This document shows, piece after piece, positions 43,032 to 51,713 of a stretch of DNA of 64,000 nucleotides. The first letter of the stretch is position 1. Every line of letters starts with the position of its first letter. This DNA is from Burkholderiales bacterium (GTDB lineage: Bacteria; Pseudomonadota; Gammaproteobacteria; Burkholderiales; Burkholderiaceae_F), in NCBI GenBank assembly GCA_020248865.1, contig JADCGS010000034.1, forward strand, positions 62,001 to 126,000, given 5' to 3'. The notes below the pieces were generated by a model, which was not told where the DNA came from, did not search any database, and saw only the letters and a program-made list of their open reading frames with translations. The position numbers and the translations under genes were made by a program.

Positions 43032-44723
43032 TCAGCCGCGCTGCACCTGCGCCGTGGCGCGGATGGCCGACAGCGTGGCGTTGGGGGTGATCACCTCGGG
43101 GTCGCAACGCAGCTCGATCAGTGCGGGCGTGCGCTTGCCTTGCGTGTGCTCGAGCGCCTGAGCCAGCGCGGGACCGAACTCGTCGGTGCGCTCGACCACG
43201 AAGCCGGCGCCGCCGTAGGCCTGCGCCAGCAGCGCAAAGTGCGGGTTGACCAGTGCGGTGCCGCTGACGCGCGCCGGGAACTCGCGCTCCTGGTGCATGC
43301 GGATGGTGCCGTACATGCCGTTGTTGAACACCAGCACCAGCGGGGCGGCCTGGTTCTGCACGGCGGTGGCCAGCTCCTGCGCCGTCATCAGGAAGTCGCC
43401 GTCGCCCGCAAAGCACACCACCGTGCGTTCGGGCGCGACGATCTTGGCCGCCACCGCGGCCGGCACGCCATAGCCCATGCTGCCGGCGGTCGGCGCCAGT
43501 TGCGTGCGCAGCGGCCCGTAACGCCAGAAGCGGTGTGCCCAGGTGGAAAAGTTGCCGGCGCCGTTGGCAATCAGCGTGTCGTGCGGCAGCGTGCGGCGCA
43601 GGTGATCGACCACCTGCCACAGGTCGAGCTTGGGCACGCTGTGCGAGTACACCGGCGGGCGGCCCTGCCAGGCTTCGTACTCGGCGCGTGCGGCCGCGGT
43701 GGCCTCGCGCCAGGGCGGGCTCTCGATCGGCATCATCATCGCCAGGCGCGAGGCAAACTGCGGCATGCCCGCGCAGATGGCCAGCGCCGGCTGGTACACG
43801 CGGCCCAGCTCCTCGATGCCCTGGTGTACGTGAATCAGCGCCTGCCGCGGGCGCGGCACCGCGAGCAGGCTGTAGCCGCCAGTGGTCATCTCGCCCAGCC
43901 GCGGGCCGATGGCAACGATGAGATCGGCGTCCTTGACCCGCTGCGCGAGCTTCGGGTTGATGCCGATGCCGACATCCCCCACGTAGTGGGGCAGGTCGTT
44001 GTCGTACAGGTCCTGCGCGCGGAACGCGCAGGCCACCGGCAGGTGATTGGCCTCGGCCCAGCGGCGCAGGTTCTCGCAGGCCGGGGCGGTCCAGCCATAG
44101 CCGCCGACCAGCACGAGCGGGCGCTGCGCCTGCCCGAGCGCGCGGCGCAGGGCGGCAATCTGCGTGTCGCTGGGTGCGGCCTGCACCGGCTGGTGGCACA
44201 GCGCGTCGTCCACCTCGGCGGTCTGCGCCTGCATGTCCTCGGGCAGCGCCAGCACCACCGGGCCGGGCCGGCCGCTGGAGGCCACCTGAAAGGCGCGCGC
44301 CACGTACTCGGGCACACGGTCGGCCCGGTCGATCTGCGCGACCCACTTGGTCATCGGGCCGAACATGCGGCGGTAGTCGATCTCCTGGAACGCCTCGCGC
44401 TCGACGAACTCGCTGCCGACCTGGCCGACGAACACCACCATCGGCGTGGAGTCCTGGAACGCCGTGTGGATGCCGATCGCGGCATTGGTGGCACCCGGCC
44501 CGCGGGTGACGAAGGCCACGCCCGGCTGGCCGGTGAGCTTGGCGTAGGCGTCGGCCATGAAGGTCGAACCCGATTCGTGGCGGTTGACCACCAGGCGGAT
44601 CGAGCGTGCGTCGGCCAGGGCGTCGAGCACCGCGAGGTAGCTCTCGCCCGGCACGCAGAAGATGTGATTGACACCCTGCATGAGCAGCTGGTCGACGAGC
44701 AGGCGGGCGCCGGTGCGGAGCAT
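43032..44723 (-). CDS. Thiamine-diphosphate-dependent enzyme, acetolactate-synthase family
   Basis: A 563-residue member of the acetolactate synthase/benzoylformate decarboxylase family. The catalytic glutamate is in VNRHESGSTFMADAYAKLTG near residue 50, followed by VAFVTRGPGATNAAIGIHTA. The TPP motif GDGDFLMTAQEL near residue 440 closes with VFNNGMYGTIR. There is no regulatory-subunit gene next to it, and the sequence is of the broad, unassigned type (thiamine pyrophosphate-binding protein) rather than IlvB. The substrate, a 2-oxo acid, cannot be named. The ATG at 44723 is preferred to an upstream one as the family sequence begins there (LRTGARLLVDQLLMQG). It diverges from the patatin gene across 167 nt. 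Confidence 0.9.
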   Translation of the reverse strand: MLRTGARLLVDQLLMQGVNHIFCVPGESYLAVLDALADARSIRLVVNRHESGSTFMADAYAKLTGQPGVAFVTRGPGATNAAIGIHTAFQDSTPMVVFVGQVGSEFVEREAFQEIDYRRMFGPMTKWVAQIDRADRVPEYVARAFQVASSGRPGPVVLALPEDMQAQTAEVDDALCHQPVQAAPSDTQIAALRRALGQAQRPLVLVGGYGWTAPACENLRRWAEANHLPVACAFRAQDLYDNDLPHYVGDVGIGINPKLAQRVKDADLIVAIGPRLGEMTTGGYSLLAVPRPRQALIHVHQGIEELGRVYQPALAICAGMPQFASRLAMMMPIESPPWREATAAARAEYEAWQGRPPVYSHSVPKLDLWQVVDHLRRTLPHDTLIANGAGNFSTWAHRFWRYGPLRTQLAPTAGSMGYGVPAAVAAKIVAPERTVVCFAGDGDFLMTAQELATAVQNQAAPLVLVFNNGMYGTIRMHQEREFPARVSGTALVNPHFALLAQAYGGAGFVVERTDEFGPALAQALEHTQGKRTPALIELRCDPEVITPNATLSAIRATAQVQRG

Positions 44724-44890
44724 GGGAAGGGTCGGCCGGGTCGGGGCGAAGACCGGAGCAGTGTAGCGGCGCAACTGCAGCGGCCCCGGCACATCTGCCG
44801 CTACGCTGCCGACTCTGCCGCGGCGACCGGTTGCGGCGCCGGCCCCTGCCTCTGCCTCTGCCCATGCCTCTGCATTGACGCGGAACGCCC

Positions 44891-47242
44891 ATGCGACTGT
44901 CTGACTTTGCCATCCCTTTGCTGCGCCACCCGTTCGGGGCGGCGTGGCGTCGCGGCCGCGCCGCTGCCCTCGGCATGCTGGCCGCTGTCCTGCCGCTGGT
45001 GCTGGCCGGCGCGAGCCACGCTGCGCCGACCCAGCCGATCCAGCCGATCCAGCCGACCCAGTCGGCGCAGCCGGTCGCTGCGCGCGCCGCGCCGGTCGCG
45101 CCGGCGGCCGCGCCGGCCGAGCGGCCCCGGCCGCGCGTGGGCCTGGTCCTGTCGGGCGGCGGCGCGCGCGGCTTTGCGCACATCGGCGTGCTGCGGGTGC
45201 TCGAAGAGCTGCGCGTGCCGGTGGACGTGGTCACCGGCACCAGCATGGGTGCGATCGTCGGCGGGCTGTACGCCACCGGCTACACCTCGCAGCAGTTGAC
45301 GCAGACCGTCAAGACCACCGACTGGGACAGCATCTTCGCCACCCGCGCGCCGCGTGGCGACCTCGACTGGCGCCGCAAGGAGGACGACTACCGGAACCTG
45401 TCGAACTTCGAGCTGGGCATCGTCGACGGCGGGCTGACGCTGCCGCAGGGTGTAGCCGGCACGCAGCGGCTCGAGTTCTTCCTGCGCTCGCTGGCCGGGC
45501 CGTCGCGACGGGTGAGCGACCTGGCGCGGCTGCCCGTGCCCTTTGCCGCGATTGGCACCGACCTGGAAAGTGGCAAGGCCGTGCGGCTGCAGAAAGACAT
45601 CGCGCTGGCGACGGCGATGCGTGCCTCGATGTCCGTGCCCGGCGCGTTTCCGCCGGTGGAGGTCAACGGTCGGCTGCTGGTGGACGGCGGCCTGGTGGAC
45701 AACCTCCCGGTGGATGCGGCGCGCGCGATGGGGGCGGACATCGTCATCGCCGTCAATGTCGGCACGCCGCCATTGAGGCGCTCCGAACTCACCAGCGTGG
45801 TGGCCGTGGCCACTCAGCTCACCCTGATCCTCGGGCTCGAGTCGATCGAGCGCAACATCGCCTCGCTCCGGCCGGCCGACATCCTGATCGGCCCGGAACT
45901 CGACGGCCTGACCGCCGGCGACTTCGCAGCCGGCGAGAAGATCATCGCGGCAGGCGAGGCGGCCGCACGCAAGCTGGCAGACCGGCTGGCGGTCCTCGGC
46001 GTGACGCCCGAGCGTTATGACGAGGGCGAGCGCAACCGCACGCGGCTGGTGCGTGAAGATCGCCCGCTGCTGATTGATGCGGTGCGCGTCGCAGGAACCC
46101 GGGCGGTGCGGCCCGATGTGATCGAGGCGCAGGCCCGGTCGCTCGAGGGCAGAACCGTCACGGCCCGGGAGATCGCGCCGACGCTCGATCGCATCTACAG
46201 CAGTGGTGACTTCGAGGCGGTGTCGTACCAGCTCGTCGACGAGGGCAATCGCTCGGTCATCGTCATCACGCCTTTCGAGAAGTCCTGGGGCTACAACGTG
46301 CTGCGTCTCGGCGGCAACGTGCAGACCAACTTCAGGGACGACAACACCTTCAACCTGCTGCTGGCGCATAGCTGGCGTTGGCTCAACGACTGGGGCGCGG
46401 AGTGGCGCAACGAGGTGCAGATCGGGCAGACGCGCCGCTTCATGAGCGAGCTGTATCAGCCGTTAGGGCCCGGCAGCCGCTGGTTTGTTCTGCCCCGTCT
46501 GCTCTCGCTGCGCCAGGAGCGCGACCTGTTCGTCGCCGGTCTGCCGATCACGCGCTTCGAGAACCAGCAGCAGGCGGTCGAGCTGTGGCTGGGCCGCGAG
46601 GTCGAGGGGCTGGGCACTGTGCGGGCGGGCGTGGGCCGGTTTCATCTGTCGAGCCGCGCGCGGCTCGGGTTGCCGTTGCCCAGCACTGCGACCACCACCG
46701 ATGCCTCGCAACTGCAGTGGCGCAGCGACACGCTGGACGATGTACTCACGCCGCGCAGCGGCCACTTCCTGGACCTGCGCCTGCGCCGCTACTCGCAGGA
46801 GGTCGTCACCCTCACCGGACGCAGCCGCAACGCCTACGCGTACGAGGGCATCGTGCCGGTGACGTTCGGCCGCTACACCGCCAACTTCAGCGTGCGCGGC
46901 GGTACCGCCAGCACCGACGGCCGCTTCGAGCTGGGCGGACTATTCAACCTGACGGGAACGCGCACCGGTGAAGTGGCCGGCGAGCGCGGCGTCCTGGCGC
47001 GCGGGCTGTTCTATCGCAACGTGTCGGACGTGGCGGGTCTGCGCATGCCGGTGTATGCCGGGTTCTCGCTGGAGACGGGCAATGCCGTGGGCGACGGCGT
47101 CGCGCTCGATCCGAGCGACTTCCGGCACGCCGCTTCGGTGTTCGTCAACCTGCAGACGGTGGTCGGGCCCGTGTTCCTCGGTGTCGGTCGCACCGTCGGC
47201 ATCGGCAACGGCGTCTACCTGTTCTGGGGACGCCCGCAGTAG
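44891..47242 (+). CDS. Patatin-like phospholipase with outer-membrane barrel (type Vd secretion, PlpD-like)
   Basis: A 783-residue exported protein combining a lipase and its own translocator. The signal peptide ends near residue 45, followed by a QPIQPIQPT linker encoded by 9-bp repeats. The patatin domain (about 84-280) has the oxyanion motif SGGGARGF, nucleophile Ser118 in GTSMG and the catalytic Asp265 in VDGGLVDNLP. Then a single POTRA-like module (LIDAVRVAGTRAVRPDVIEA, about 395-465) and a C-terminal 16-strand-type barrel of the Omp85/surface-antigen family, ending YLFWGRPQ. This is the layout of Pseudomonas PlpD. Whether the lipase is released or remains cell-bound is not visible. Confidence 0.93.
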   Translation: MRLSDFAIPLLRHPFGAAWRRGRAAALGMLAAVLPLVLAGASHAAPTQPIQPIQPTQSAQPVAARAAPVAPAAAPAERPRPRVGLVLSGGGARGFAHIGVLRVLEELRVPVDVVTGTSMGAIVGGLYATGYTSQQLTQTVKTTDWDSIFATRAPRGDLDWRRKEDDYRNLSNFELGIVDGGLTLPQGVAGTQRLEFFLRSLAGPSRRVSDLARLPVPFAAIGTDLESGKAVRLQKDIALATAMRASMSVPGAFPPVEVNGRLLVDGGLVDNLPVDAARAMGADIVIAVNVGTPPLRRSELTSVVAVATQLTLILGLESIERNIASLRPADILIGPELDGLTAGDFAAGEKIIAAGEAAARKLADRLAVLGVTPERYDEGERNRTRLVREDRPLLIDAVRVAGTRAVRPDVIEAQARSLEGRTVTAREIAPTLDRIYSSGDFEAVSYQLVDEGNRSVIVITPFEKSWGYNVLRLGGNVQTNFRDDNTFNLLLAHSWRWLNDWGAEWRNEVQIGQTRRFMSELYQPLGPGSRWFVLPRLLSLRQERDLFVAGLPITRFENQQQAVELWLGREVEGLGTVRAGVGRFHLSSRARLGLPLPSTATTTDASQLQWRSDTLDDVLTPRSGHFLDLRLRRYSQEVVTLTGRSRNAYAYEGIVPVTFGRYTANFSVRGGTASTDGRFELGGLFNLTGTRTGEVAGERGVLARGLFYRNVSDVAGLRMPVYAGFSLETGNAVGDGVALDPSDFRHAASVFVNLQTVVGPVFLGVGRTVGIGNGVYLFWGRPQ

Positions 47243-47325
47243 GATGCGCCGTGCGTACCCGCCGTAGTCGGGCGGCGCTTGGGCCGAGAATCGCGGGCGA
47301 GACCCGCATCACAGGGAGGACCGCC

Positions 47326-47892
47326 ATGTTGAAGAAGCTGCTCGCGTTGTTGTCGCTTGCCTTGCTCACCGCAATTTGCGGGCCGGCCCGCGCCGATGAG
47401 TATCAGGACACGATCAATGTCTTCAGGAAAGCGGTGGAGAGCGCCAAGTTCTTCCAGTCCGCTCACGGCTATGCCGTATTCCCGACCATCGGCAAAGGCG
47501 GCATCGGCATCGGCGGCGCCTATGGCACCGGCCGCGTGTACGAGCAGGGCAAGTACATCGGCGACAGCTCGATGGCGCAGCTCACCATCGGCTTCCAACT
47601 CGGTGCCGAGGGGTTCAGCCAGATCATTTTCTTCGAAGACGCGCGTGCGCTCCGGGAGTTCACCAGCGGCAACTTCGAGTTTGCCGCGGAGGCCTCTGCG
47701 GTTGCCATCACGGCGGGCGCGAGCGCGCGGGCGGGTACCACGGGCGCATCGGCTGGCGCCAGTGCGGGTCGGCACGATGCCACGGCGGTCGGCCGGTACC
47801 ACAAGGGCATGGCGACATTCACCGTGGCCAAGGGCGGCTTGATGTACCAGGCCACGATCGGCGGGCAGAAGTTCGGCTACAAGCCCCGCTGA
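47326..47892 (+). CDS. Exported SYLF (Ysc84) domain protein
   Basis: A 188-residue protein with a signal peptide (LKKLLALLSLALLTAICGPA, cleavage near ARAD). The mature part is a SYLF lipid-binding domain: AKFFQSAHGYAVFPTIGKGG, GGAYGTGRVYEQGKYIG and the end GGLMYQATIGGQKFGYKP. Bacterial SYLF proteins are periplasmic and poorly understood; the yeast relative Ysc84 binds phosphoinositides. The middle (ASARAGTTGASAGASAGRHD) is a low-complexity loop. AGGGAGGA precedes the ATG. It is 83 nt behind the patatin gene on the same strand, suggesting a shared link to the envelope lipids. Confidence 0.9.
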   Translation: MLKKLLALLSLALLTAICGPARADEYQDTINVFRKAVESAKFFQSAHGYAVFPTIGKGGIGIGGAYGTGRVYEQGKYIGDSSMAQLTIGFQLGAEGFSQIIFFEDARALREFTSGNFEFAAEASAVAITAGASARAGTTGASAGASAGRHDATAVGRYHKGMATFTVAKGGLMYQATIGGQKFGYKPR

Positions 47893-47903
47893 GGCGGCCC
47901 CAG

Positions 47904-47922
47904 GGCGCCGGCGGACGGCGCC
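47904..47922. terminator. Possible bidirectional hairpin between convergent genes
   Basis: A 7-bp perfect stem GGCGCCG / CGGCGCC with a 5-nt loop lies 11 nt behind the SYLF gene stop, facing the convergent CbiM-like gene. It lacks a T-run. Confidence 0.35.
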
Positions 47923-47980
47923 TGGCCTGCTGCCTGCGCGCCGCTGGGCGCTCGCCCCTTGCGGCCGTTCAGCCGCGGCG

Positions 47981-48643
47981 CTACGGCAGGTAACTGTCCT
48001 CGCGGTAGGTCATGACGACCGCGGGCCAGAAGATGACGAGAGCGGAGAAGATCATGCCGCTCACCAAGGCCTCGCCCCAGGCGAGCAGCAGCGAGTAGCT
48101 GGCGTACTCGCTCAGCTTGCCGGCGGCGGCCGGGGCGGCGGGCAGGCAGGCCAGCAGCATCACGAGGCTGGTCAGGGCAGTGGCCGCCAGCGTCACGAAC
48201 ATGCCGTTGCCGATGATGAAGACGAACACGTTCTTCGGCAGGCGCCGCTCGATCAGGCGCTGCAGCGCGCCGGCGGTCAGGGCCGGCAGCACGGCAAGCA
48301 GCAGTCCATTGATGCCGAAGTTGATCCAGGCGCCTGCGGTCATTCCCGTGTACAGCGCCAGGGCGGCGGTCAGACCGACGATGGCGCGAGCCCGGCCGAA
48401 CACCAGCGCAAACAGCGCCGCGCCGAACATGCCGAGGTACAGGCCGTCGCCGGTCCGGACCTGCAGCAGCCACAGCAGCGCGACGCCGACCACGCTGGCG
48501 AGCCACGCGTGCTGCTGGCTGCCCTCGGGCAGGAACCGGCGGCGCAGGACCAGCAGGGATGCCGCCAGCGCCGGCAGGAACAACAGCCAGGCCAGCAGGG
48601 CCGGCGGCGGGTCGAGCGCGGCGTGGGCTTGGAGCAGGGTCAT
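47981..48643 (-). CDS. Integral membrane protein, CbiM-like (COG3235)
   Basis: A 220-residue polytopic membrane protein with about six hydrophobic segments. It recalls the betaproteobacterial proteins annotated as energy-coupling-factor transporter permease (CbiM-related, COG3235). Useful landmarks are FGRARAIVGLTAALALYTGM, INFGINGLLLAVLPALTAGA and PKNVFVFIIGNGMFVTLAAT, ending VVMTYREDSYLP. The metal-binding N-terminal histidine of true CbiM (MHI start) is not present; the only early histidine is in LLQAHAAL. No ATPase or cobalt/nickel gene is near. It is the last gene after fliR, 117 nt downstream, on the same strand. Assignment is moderate. Confidence 0.6.
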   Translation of the reverse strand: MTLLQAHAALDPPPALLAWLLFLPALAASLLVLRRRFLPEGSQQHAWLASVVGVALLWLLQVRTGDGLYLGMFGAALFALVFGRARAIVGLTAALALYTGMTAGAWINFGINGLLLAVLPALTAGALQRLIERRLPKNVFVFIIGNGMFVTLAATALTSLVMLLACLPAAPAAAGKLSEYASYSLLLAWGEALVSGMIFSALVIFWPAVVMTYREDSYLP

Positions 48644-48760
48644 GTTTGCACCGGGCAGAAAGGCGCGCGCCCGGGGGCGGGCACCGCAGCGTCGGGTTTG
48701 CCCAGGGTGCCGACGATTACATCAGCAACGCCCGCAGCGGGCAAATCGATGCGGCGCGCG

Positions 48761-49525
48761 TCAGTTCATCCAGATTCCAAGGGCCCGCTCCAGCGCAGCG
48801 CGCAGCGGCACCTCGATGTAGGGCAGCAGCAGGAAAAGGGTCGCCAGTCCGACCAGGATCGTCAGCGGAAAGCCGACTGCAAAGACGTTCAACTGCGGGG
48901 CCACGCGCGCCAGCACACCGAGCACCACGTTGGTCAGCAGCATCACGGCCAGGAACGGCAGTGCGATGGTCAGCGCGATGCCGAACATGTCCGCGGCCAG
49001 GCGCAGCAGGCGGTCGAAGCCCATCGGCAGGCTCATGCCGACTTCCACCGGGTACAGGCGGAAGCTCTCGGCCAGAGCGTGCAGCAGCATCAGGTGGCCG
49101 TCGATGGCGATGAACATCAGCAGCGCCAGCAGCGCCATGAAGCTGGCGATCGCGTTCTGCATCTGACCGCTGGCCGGGTTGAAGAAGCCGGCGAACGACA
49201 GGCCCATCTGCAGGCCGATCAGCTCGCCCGCCAGCTCGAGCGCGGCGAACACCAGCCGCACGGTGAAGCCGATCACCAGGCCGATCAGGATGTTGTTGAC
49301 CAGCAGCATCAGGCCGGGCGCGGTCATCACATCGGTGATGGGCGGCGAGCTGACCTGCGGCACCAGCACGGCCGTGATGCCGAGCGCCAGCGCCAGCTTG
49401 ATGCGCGCGGGCACGGCCCGGTGCGACAGCAGTGGCGCCACCGAGATCAGCGCCAGCACCCGCACCAGCGGCCAGAACACCGCGCCGTACCAGGCGGCCA
49501 GCTGCTCGGAGGAGAAGGCGATCAC
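48761..49525 (-). CDS. fliR: Flagellar export gate protein FliR
   Basis: A 254-residue inner-membrane component of the flagellar type III export gate, which forms the FliP5-FliQ4-FliR1 channel core. It has several hydrophobic segments and the family stretches LSHRAVPARIKLALALGI, LVNNILIGLVIGFTVRLVF and GLQMGLSFAGFFNPASGQ. The GTG at 49525 is chosen because the conserved FliR start (FSSEQLAAWYGAVFWPLVRV) follows at once; an upstream frame extends into non-family sequence. Ribosome site is weak. It is separated from fliQ by 137 nt that contain a copy of the 47-nt hairpin. Confidence 0.94.
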   Translation of the reverse strand: MIAFSSEQLAAWYGAVFWPLVRVLALISVAPLLSHRAVPARIKLALALGITAVLVPQVSSPPITDVMTAPGLMLLVNNILIGLVIGFTVRLVFAALELAGELIGLQMGLSFAGFFNPASGQMQNAIASFMALLALLMFIAIDGHLMLLHALAESFRLYPVEVGMSLPMGFDRLLRLAADMFGIALTIALPFLAVMLLTNVVLGVLARVAPQLNVFAVGFPLTILVGLATLFLLLPYIEVPLRAALERALGIWMN

Positions 49526-49613
49526 TGCCGGCTTGCTGCGTTGGGGTGGGTTGCGTTGCCCATGCGTTGCGCCCGACCGCCCGGCCGCCCGAAGGACGGG
49601 CGCCCGTTCGATC

Positions 49614-49660
49614 GCTTTGCGTGCACGTGCGGCCGCGCAGCGGTCGCGTACACGCAGAGC
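49614..49660 (-). repeat. 47-nt hairpin repeat, copy C (fliQ-fliR gap)
   Basis: Read on the minus strand it matches copy A at about 42 of 47 positions and begins 2 nt behind the fliQ TAG stop. One difference is a paired change: C at position 5 and G at position 43 of the hairpin become T and A, keeping the base pair. The remaining gap to fliR (49526-49613) is GC-rich with a smaller hairpin (CGCCCG / CGGGCG) and no gene. Confidence 0.85.
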
Positions 49661-49662
49661 GC

Positions 49663-49932
49663 CTAGCCGATGGCCGTCGGGATCGCCTCGAACAGCCGCC
49701 GCATGTAGTCGACGAAGAAGGCGATCATCCACGGCCCGGCGATCACCAGTGCCGCCAGCATGGCCACCAGCTTGGGGATGAAGCTGAGCGTCATCTCGTT
49801 GATCTGCGTGGCCGCCTGCAGGATCGACACCACCAGGCCGACCAGCAAGGCCGCCAGCAGCATCGGCGCGGCGATCATCAGCATGACGTACAGCGCCTGC
49901 TGGCCCAGGGTGATGACCGACTGGGGATTCAT
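49663..49932 (-). CDS. fliQ: Flagellar export gate protein FliQ
   Basis: An 89-residue protein with two transmembrane hairpin helices (LYVMLMIAAPMLLAALLVG and LVAMLAALVIAGPWMIAFF) joined by the cytoplasmic loop QAATQINEMTLSFIPK, which is diagnostic for FliQ. It forms the export gate with FliP and FliR. It starts 49 nt after fliP on the same strand. Its TAG stop is directly followed by the repeat hairpin copy C. Confidence 0.97.
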   Translation of the reverse strand: MNPQSVITLGQQALYVMLMIAAPMLLAALLVGLVVSILQAATQINEMTLSFIPKLVAMLAALVIAGPWMIAFFVDYMRRLFEAIPTAIG

Positions 49933-49981
49933 GAGAGGTCCATGATGAAAGCAAAGTGGGCGACGCAGTCGCGGTCACGGG

Positions 49982-50755
49982 TCATATCTGAAAGCTCGCC
50001 ACCAGGGAGCCGACCAGCAGGTTCCAGCCGTCGGCCAGCACGAACAGCATGAGCTTGAACGGCAGCGCGATCAGCACCGGGCTGAGCATCATCATGCCCA
50101 TCGACATCAGCACGCTGGCCACCACCATGTCGATGATGAGGAACGGGATGAACACCATGAAGCCGATCTGGAAGGCGGTCTTCAGCTCGCTGGTGACGAA
50201 GGCCGGGATCACCACGCGCAGCGGCAGCTCGTTCGGCGAGCCGAGCTTCTGTCCCTTGTCCTCCAGCCGCGCCATGCGGGTGAACAGTTCCAGGTCGGCG
50301 GCGCGGGTGTGGCTGAGCATGAAGCCCTTGAGCGGTTCGGCCCCGGCGGCCAGCGCCTGCTCGAAGTTCATCTTGTTGTCGCGGTAGGGCGCGTACGCGC
50401 GGTCGTGGATGCGGTCGAACACCGGCCCCATCACGAAGAAGGTCAGGAACAGCGCCAGCCCGATCAGCACCTGATTGGGCGGCGTGGTCTGGGTGCCCAG
50501 CGCCATCCTCAGCAGCGACAGCACGATGATGATGCGGGTGAAGCTCGTCATCATCAGCAGCGCCGCCGGCAGGAACGACAGCAGCGTGAAGAACAGCAGC
50601 GTCTGCACCGGCACCGAGTAGGTGGTGCCGCCGCCGGGGCCGGGCTGGCTGGTGATCTGGATCGGGGTGGTCTGGGCGAAGGCCGGCCCGGCAAGCAGCA
50701 GCGCGCCGAGCAGCAGCAGGCCCACGGCCCCCGTCAGAAGCGGCGACCTGGACAT
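49982..50755 (-). CDS. fliP: Flagellar export gate protein FliP
   Basis: A 257-residue export gate subunit with a cleavable signal peptide (about residues 1-27, ending GPAFAQ), as usual for FliP. The family motifs are [40 protein letters not shown] and the C-terminal [20 protein letters not shown]. It assembles as a pentamer at the centre of the gate with help from FliO. The ATG overlaps the fliO stop (TGATG), so translation is coupled. Confidence 0.97.
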   Translation of the reverse strand: MSRSPLLTGAVGLLLLGALLLAGPAFAQTTPIQITSQPGPGGGTTYSVPVQTLLFFTLLSFLPAALLMMTSFTRIIIVLSLLRMALGTQTTPPNQVLIGLALFLTFFVMGPVFDRIHDRAYAPYRDNKMNFEQALAAGAEPLKGFMLSHTRAADLELFTRMARLEDKGQKLGSPNELPLRVVIPAFVTSELKTAFQIGFMVFIPFLIIDMVVASVLMSMGMMMLSPVLIALPFKLMLFVLADGWNLLVGSLVASFQI

Positions 50756-51306
50756 CAGTTTCGGGGGTTGCCGCGCGCCGCGTTCAGCAGCGCGGAGAAG
50801 TTGGCCGCCCCGGTCGGCGGCAGCGGCAGCGCCCCCTTGGGCAGCGTGCCGACGCGGTTGATGCTGCCGGCGGTGACGCCGAGCAGCAGCCAGCGCTCGC
50901 CGGCCTCGACCACGACCAGGCGCTCGCGCGCGCCCAGCGTGAGCTGGCCCACCACGCGCAGGCCGCCGGTGCCGGCCAGCGTGCTGCCGCCCATGCGCTT
51001 GAGCAGCCAGATGGCCGCCGGAATCAGCGCCAGCACAAACACCAGCGCCACGATCATCGGCAACATCGATGGGCCGTCCGGTGCCGCCGTCGGGGTCACT
51101 GCCGGTGCCGCAATCTGGGCCTGGGCGAGGGCTGGCCCAAGCAGCGCGAGGGCAGTCAGCAGCAGGCGGGGCCTGGGCGAGCGCGCGGGGACCGGCGCGG
51201 TCCTGCCTTCAGGCGTGATGCGCCGGCGCGCAGGGCGCTCGGACGGCACGGTGCGCGTGTCGTGCGCGGCGTCCCGGCTCCCCGGTCCCGAGTCCTGCGT
51301 CTTCAT
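50755..51306 (-). CDS. fliO: Flagellar protein FliO
   Basis: A 183-residue membrane protein, assembly factor of the FliP ring. Residues 1-50 are basic and not conserved, with a hydrophobic stretch at about 48-63 ([17 protein letters not shown]), and the main membrane segment is [20 protein letters not shown] near residues 85-103. After it comes the typical cytoplasmic FliO part [20 protein letters not shown] and [17 protein letters not shown]. The first codons overlap the fliN stop (ATGA). The long N-terminus suggests the true start may be further in, but coupling favours this one. Confidence 0.9.
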   Translation of the reverse strand: MKTQDSGPGSRDAAHDTRTVPSERPARRRITPEGRTAPVPARSPRPRLLLTALALLGPALAQAQIAAPAVTPTAAPDGPSMLPMIVALVFVLALIPAAIWLLKRMGGSTLAGTGGLRVVGQLTLGARERLVVVEAGERWLLLGVTAGSINRVGTLPKGALPLPPTGAANFSALLNAARGNPRN

Positions 51307-51713
51307 CGGTTGAGCCGCCGCATCCGCTCGCTCGGCGTGACGATGTCGGTCAGCCGGATGCCGAATTTCTCATTGACCACCACCACCTCGCCCTGCGCGA
51401 TCAGGCAGCCGTTGACCAGCACGTCCATCGGCTCGCCGGCCAGCGCGTCCAGCTCGATCACCGAGCCCTGCGCCAGTTGCAGGATGTGCTTGATCGGGAT
51501 CTTGGTGCGGCCCAGCTCCACCGTCAGCGTGACGGGAATATCGAGGATCAGGTCGAGGTCCTGGCTCGCCTCGCCGGCATTGCCCGGGACGAGCTTCTGG
51601 AAGATGTCGGCCGGCTGCACGCTGTCGACCACCTGGGGCGCCGTGACGCTGCTCTTCTGTTCGGCGAGCGCAGCACCCCAGTCTTCCTCGGCCGAGGCCG
51701 TCGGTTCGCTCAT
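51303..51713 (-). CDS. fliN: Flagellar switch protein FliN
   Basis: A 136-residue C-ring component that binds FliM and FliH. The N-terminal third is variable and acidic. The SpoA domain covers about residues 55-130: LDIPVTLTVELGRTKIPIKH, LAQGSVIELDALAGEPMDVL and NEKFGIRLTDIVTPSERM. The ATG at 51713 overlaps the fliM stop (TGATG) and has GGGAG upstream; a GTG one codon earlier is less likely. With FliM and FliG it sets rotation direction and helps deliver export cargo. Confidence 0.97.
   Translation of the reverse strand: MSEPTASAEEDWGAALAEQKSSVTAPQVVDSVQPADIFQKLVPGNAGEASQDLDLILDIPVTLTVELGRTKIPIKHILQLAQGSVIELDALAGEPMDVLVNGCLIAQGEVVVVNEKFGIRLTDIVTPSERMRRLNR

Noticed and set aside
40432-45276. 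A minus-strand open frame of about 1600 codons across the second receptor gene and beyond
   Set aside because: It lies antisense to the receptor, which has a clear signal peptide, plug and barrel; the shadow lacks any recognisable domain or ribosome site.
47981-48760. A cobalamin or nickel riboswitch before the CbiM-like gene
   Set aside because: The upstream region is only 117 nt, directly behind fliR, with no recognisable riboswitch core.
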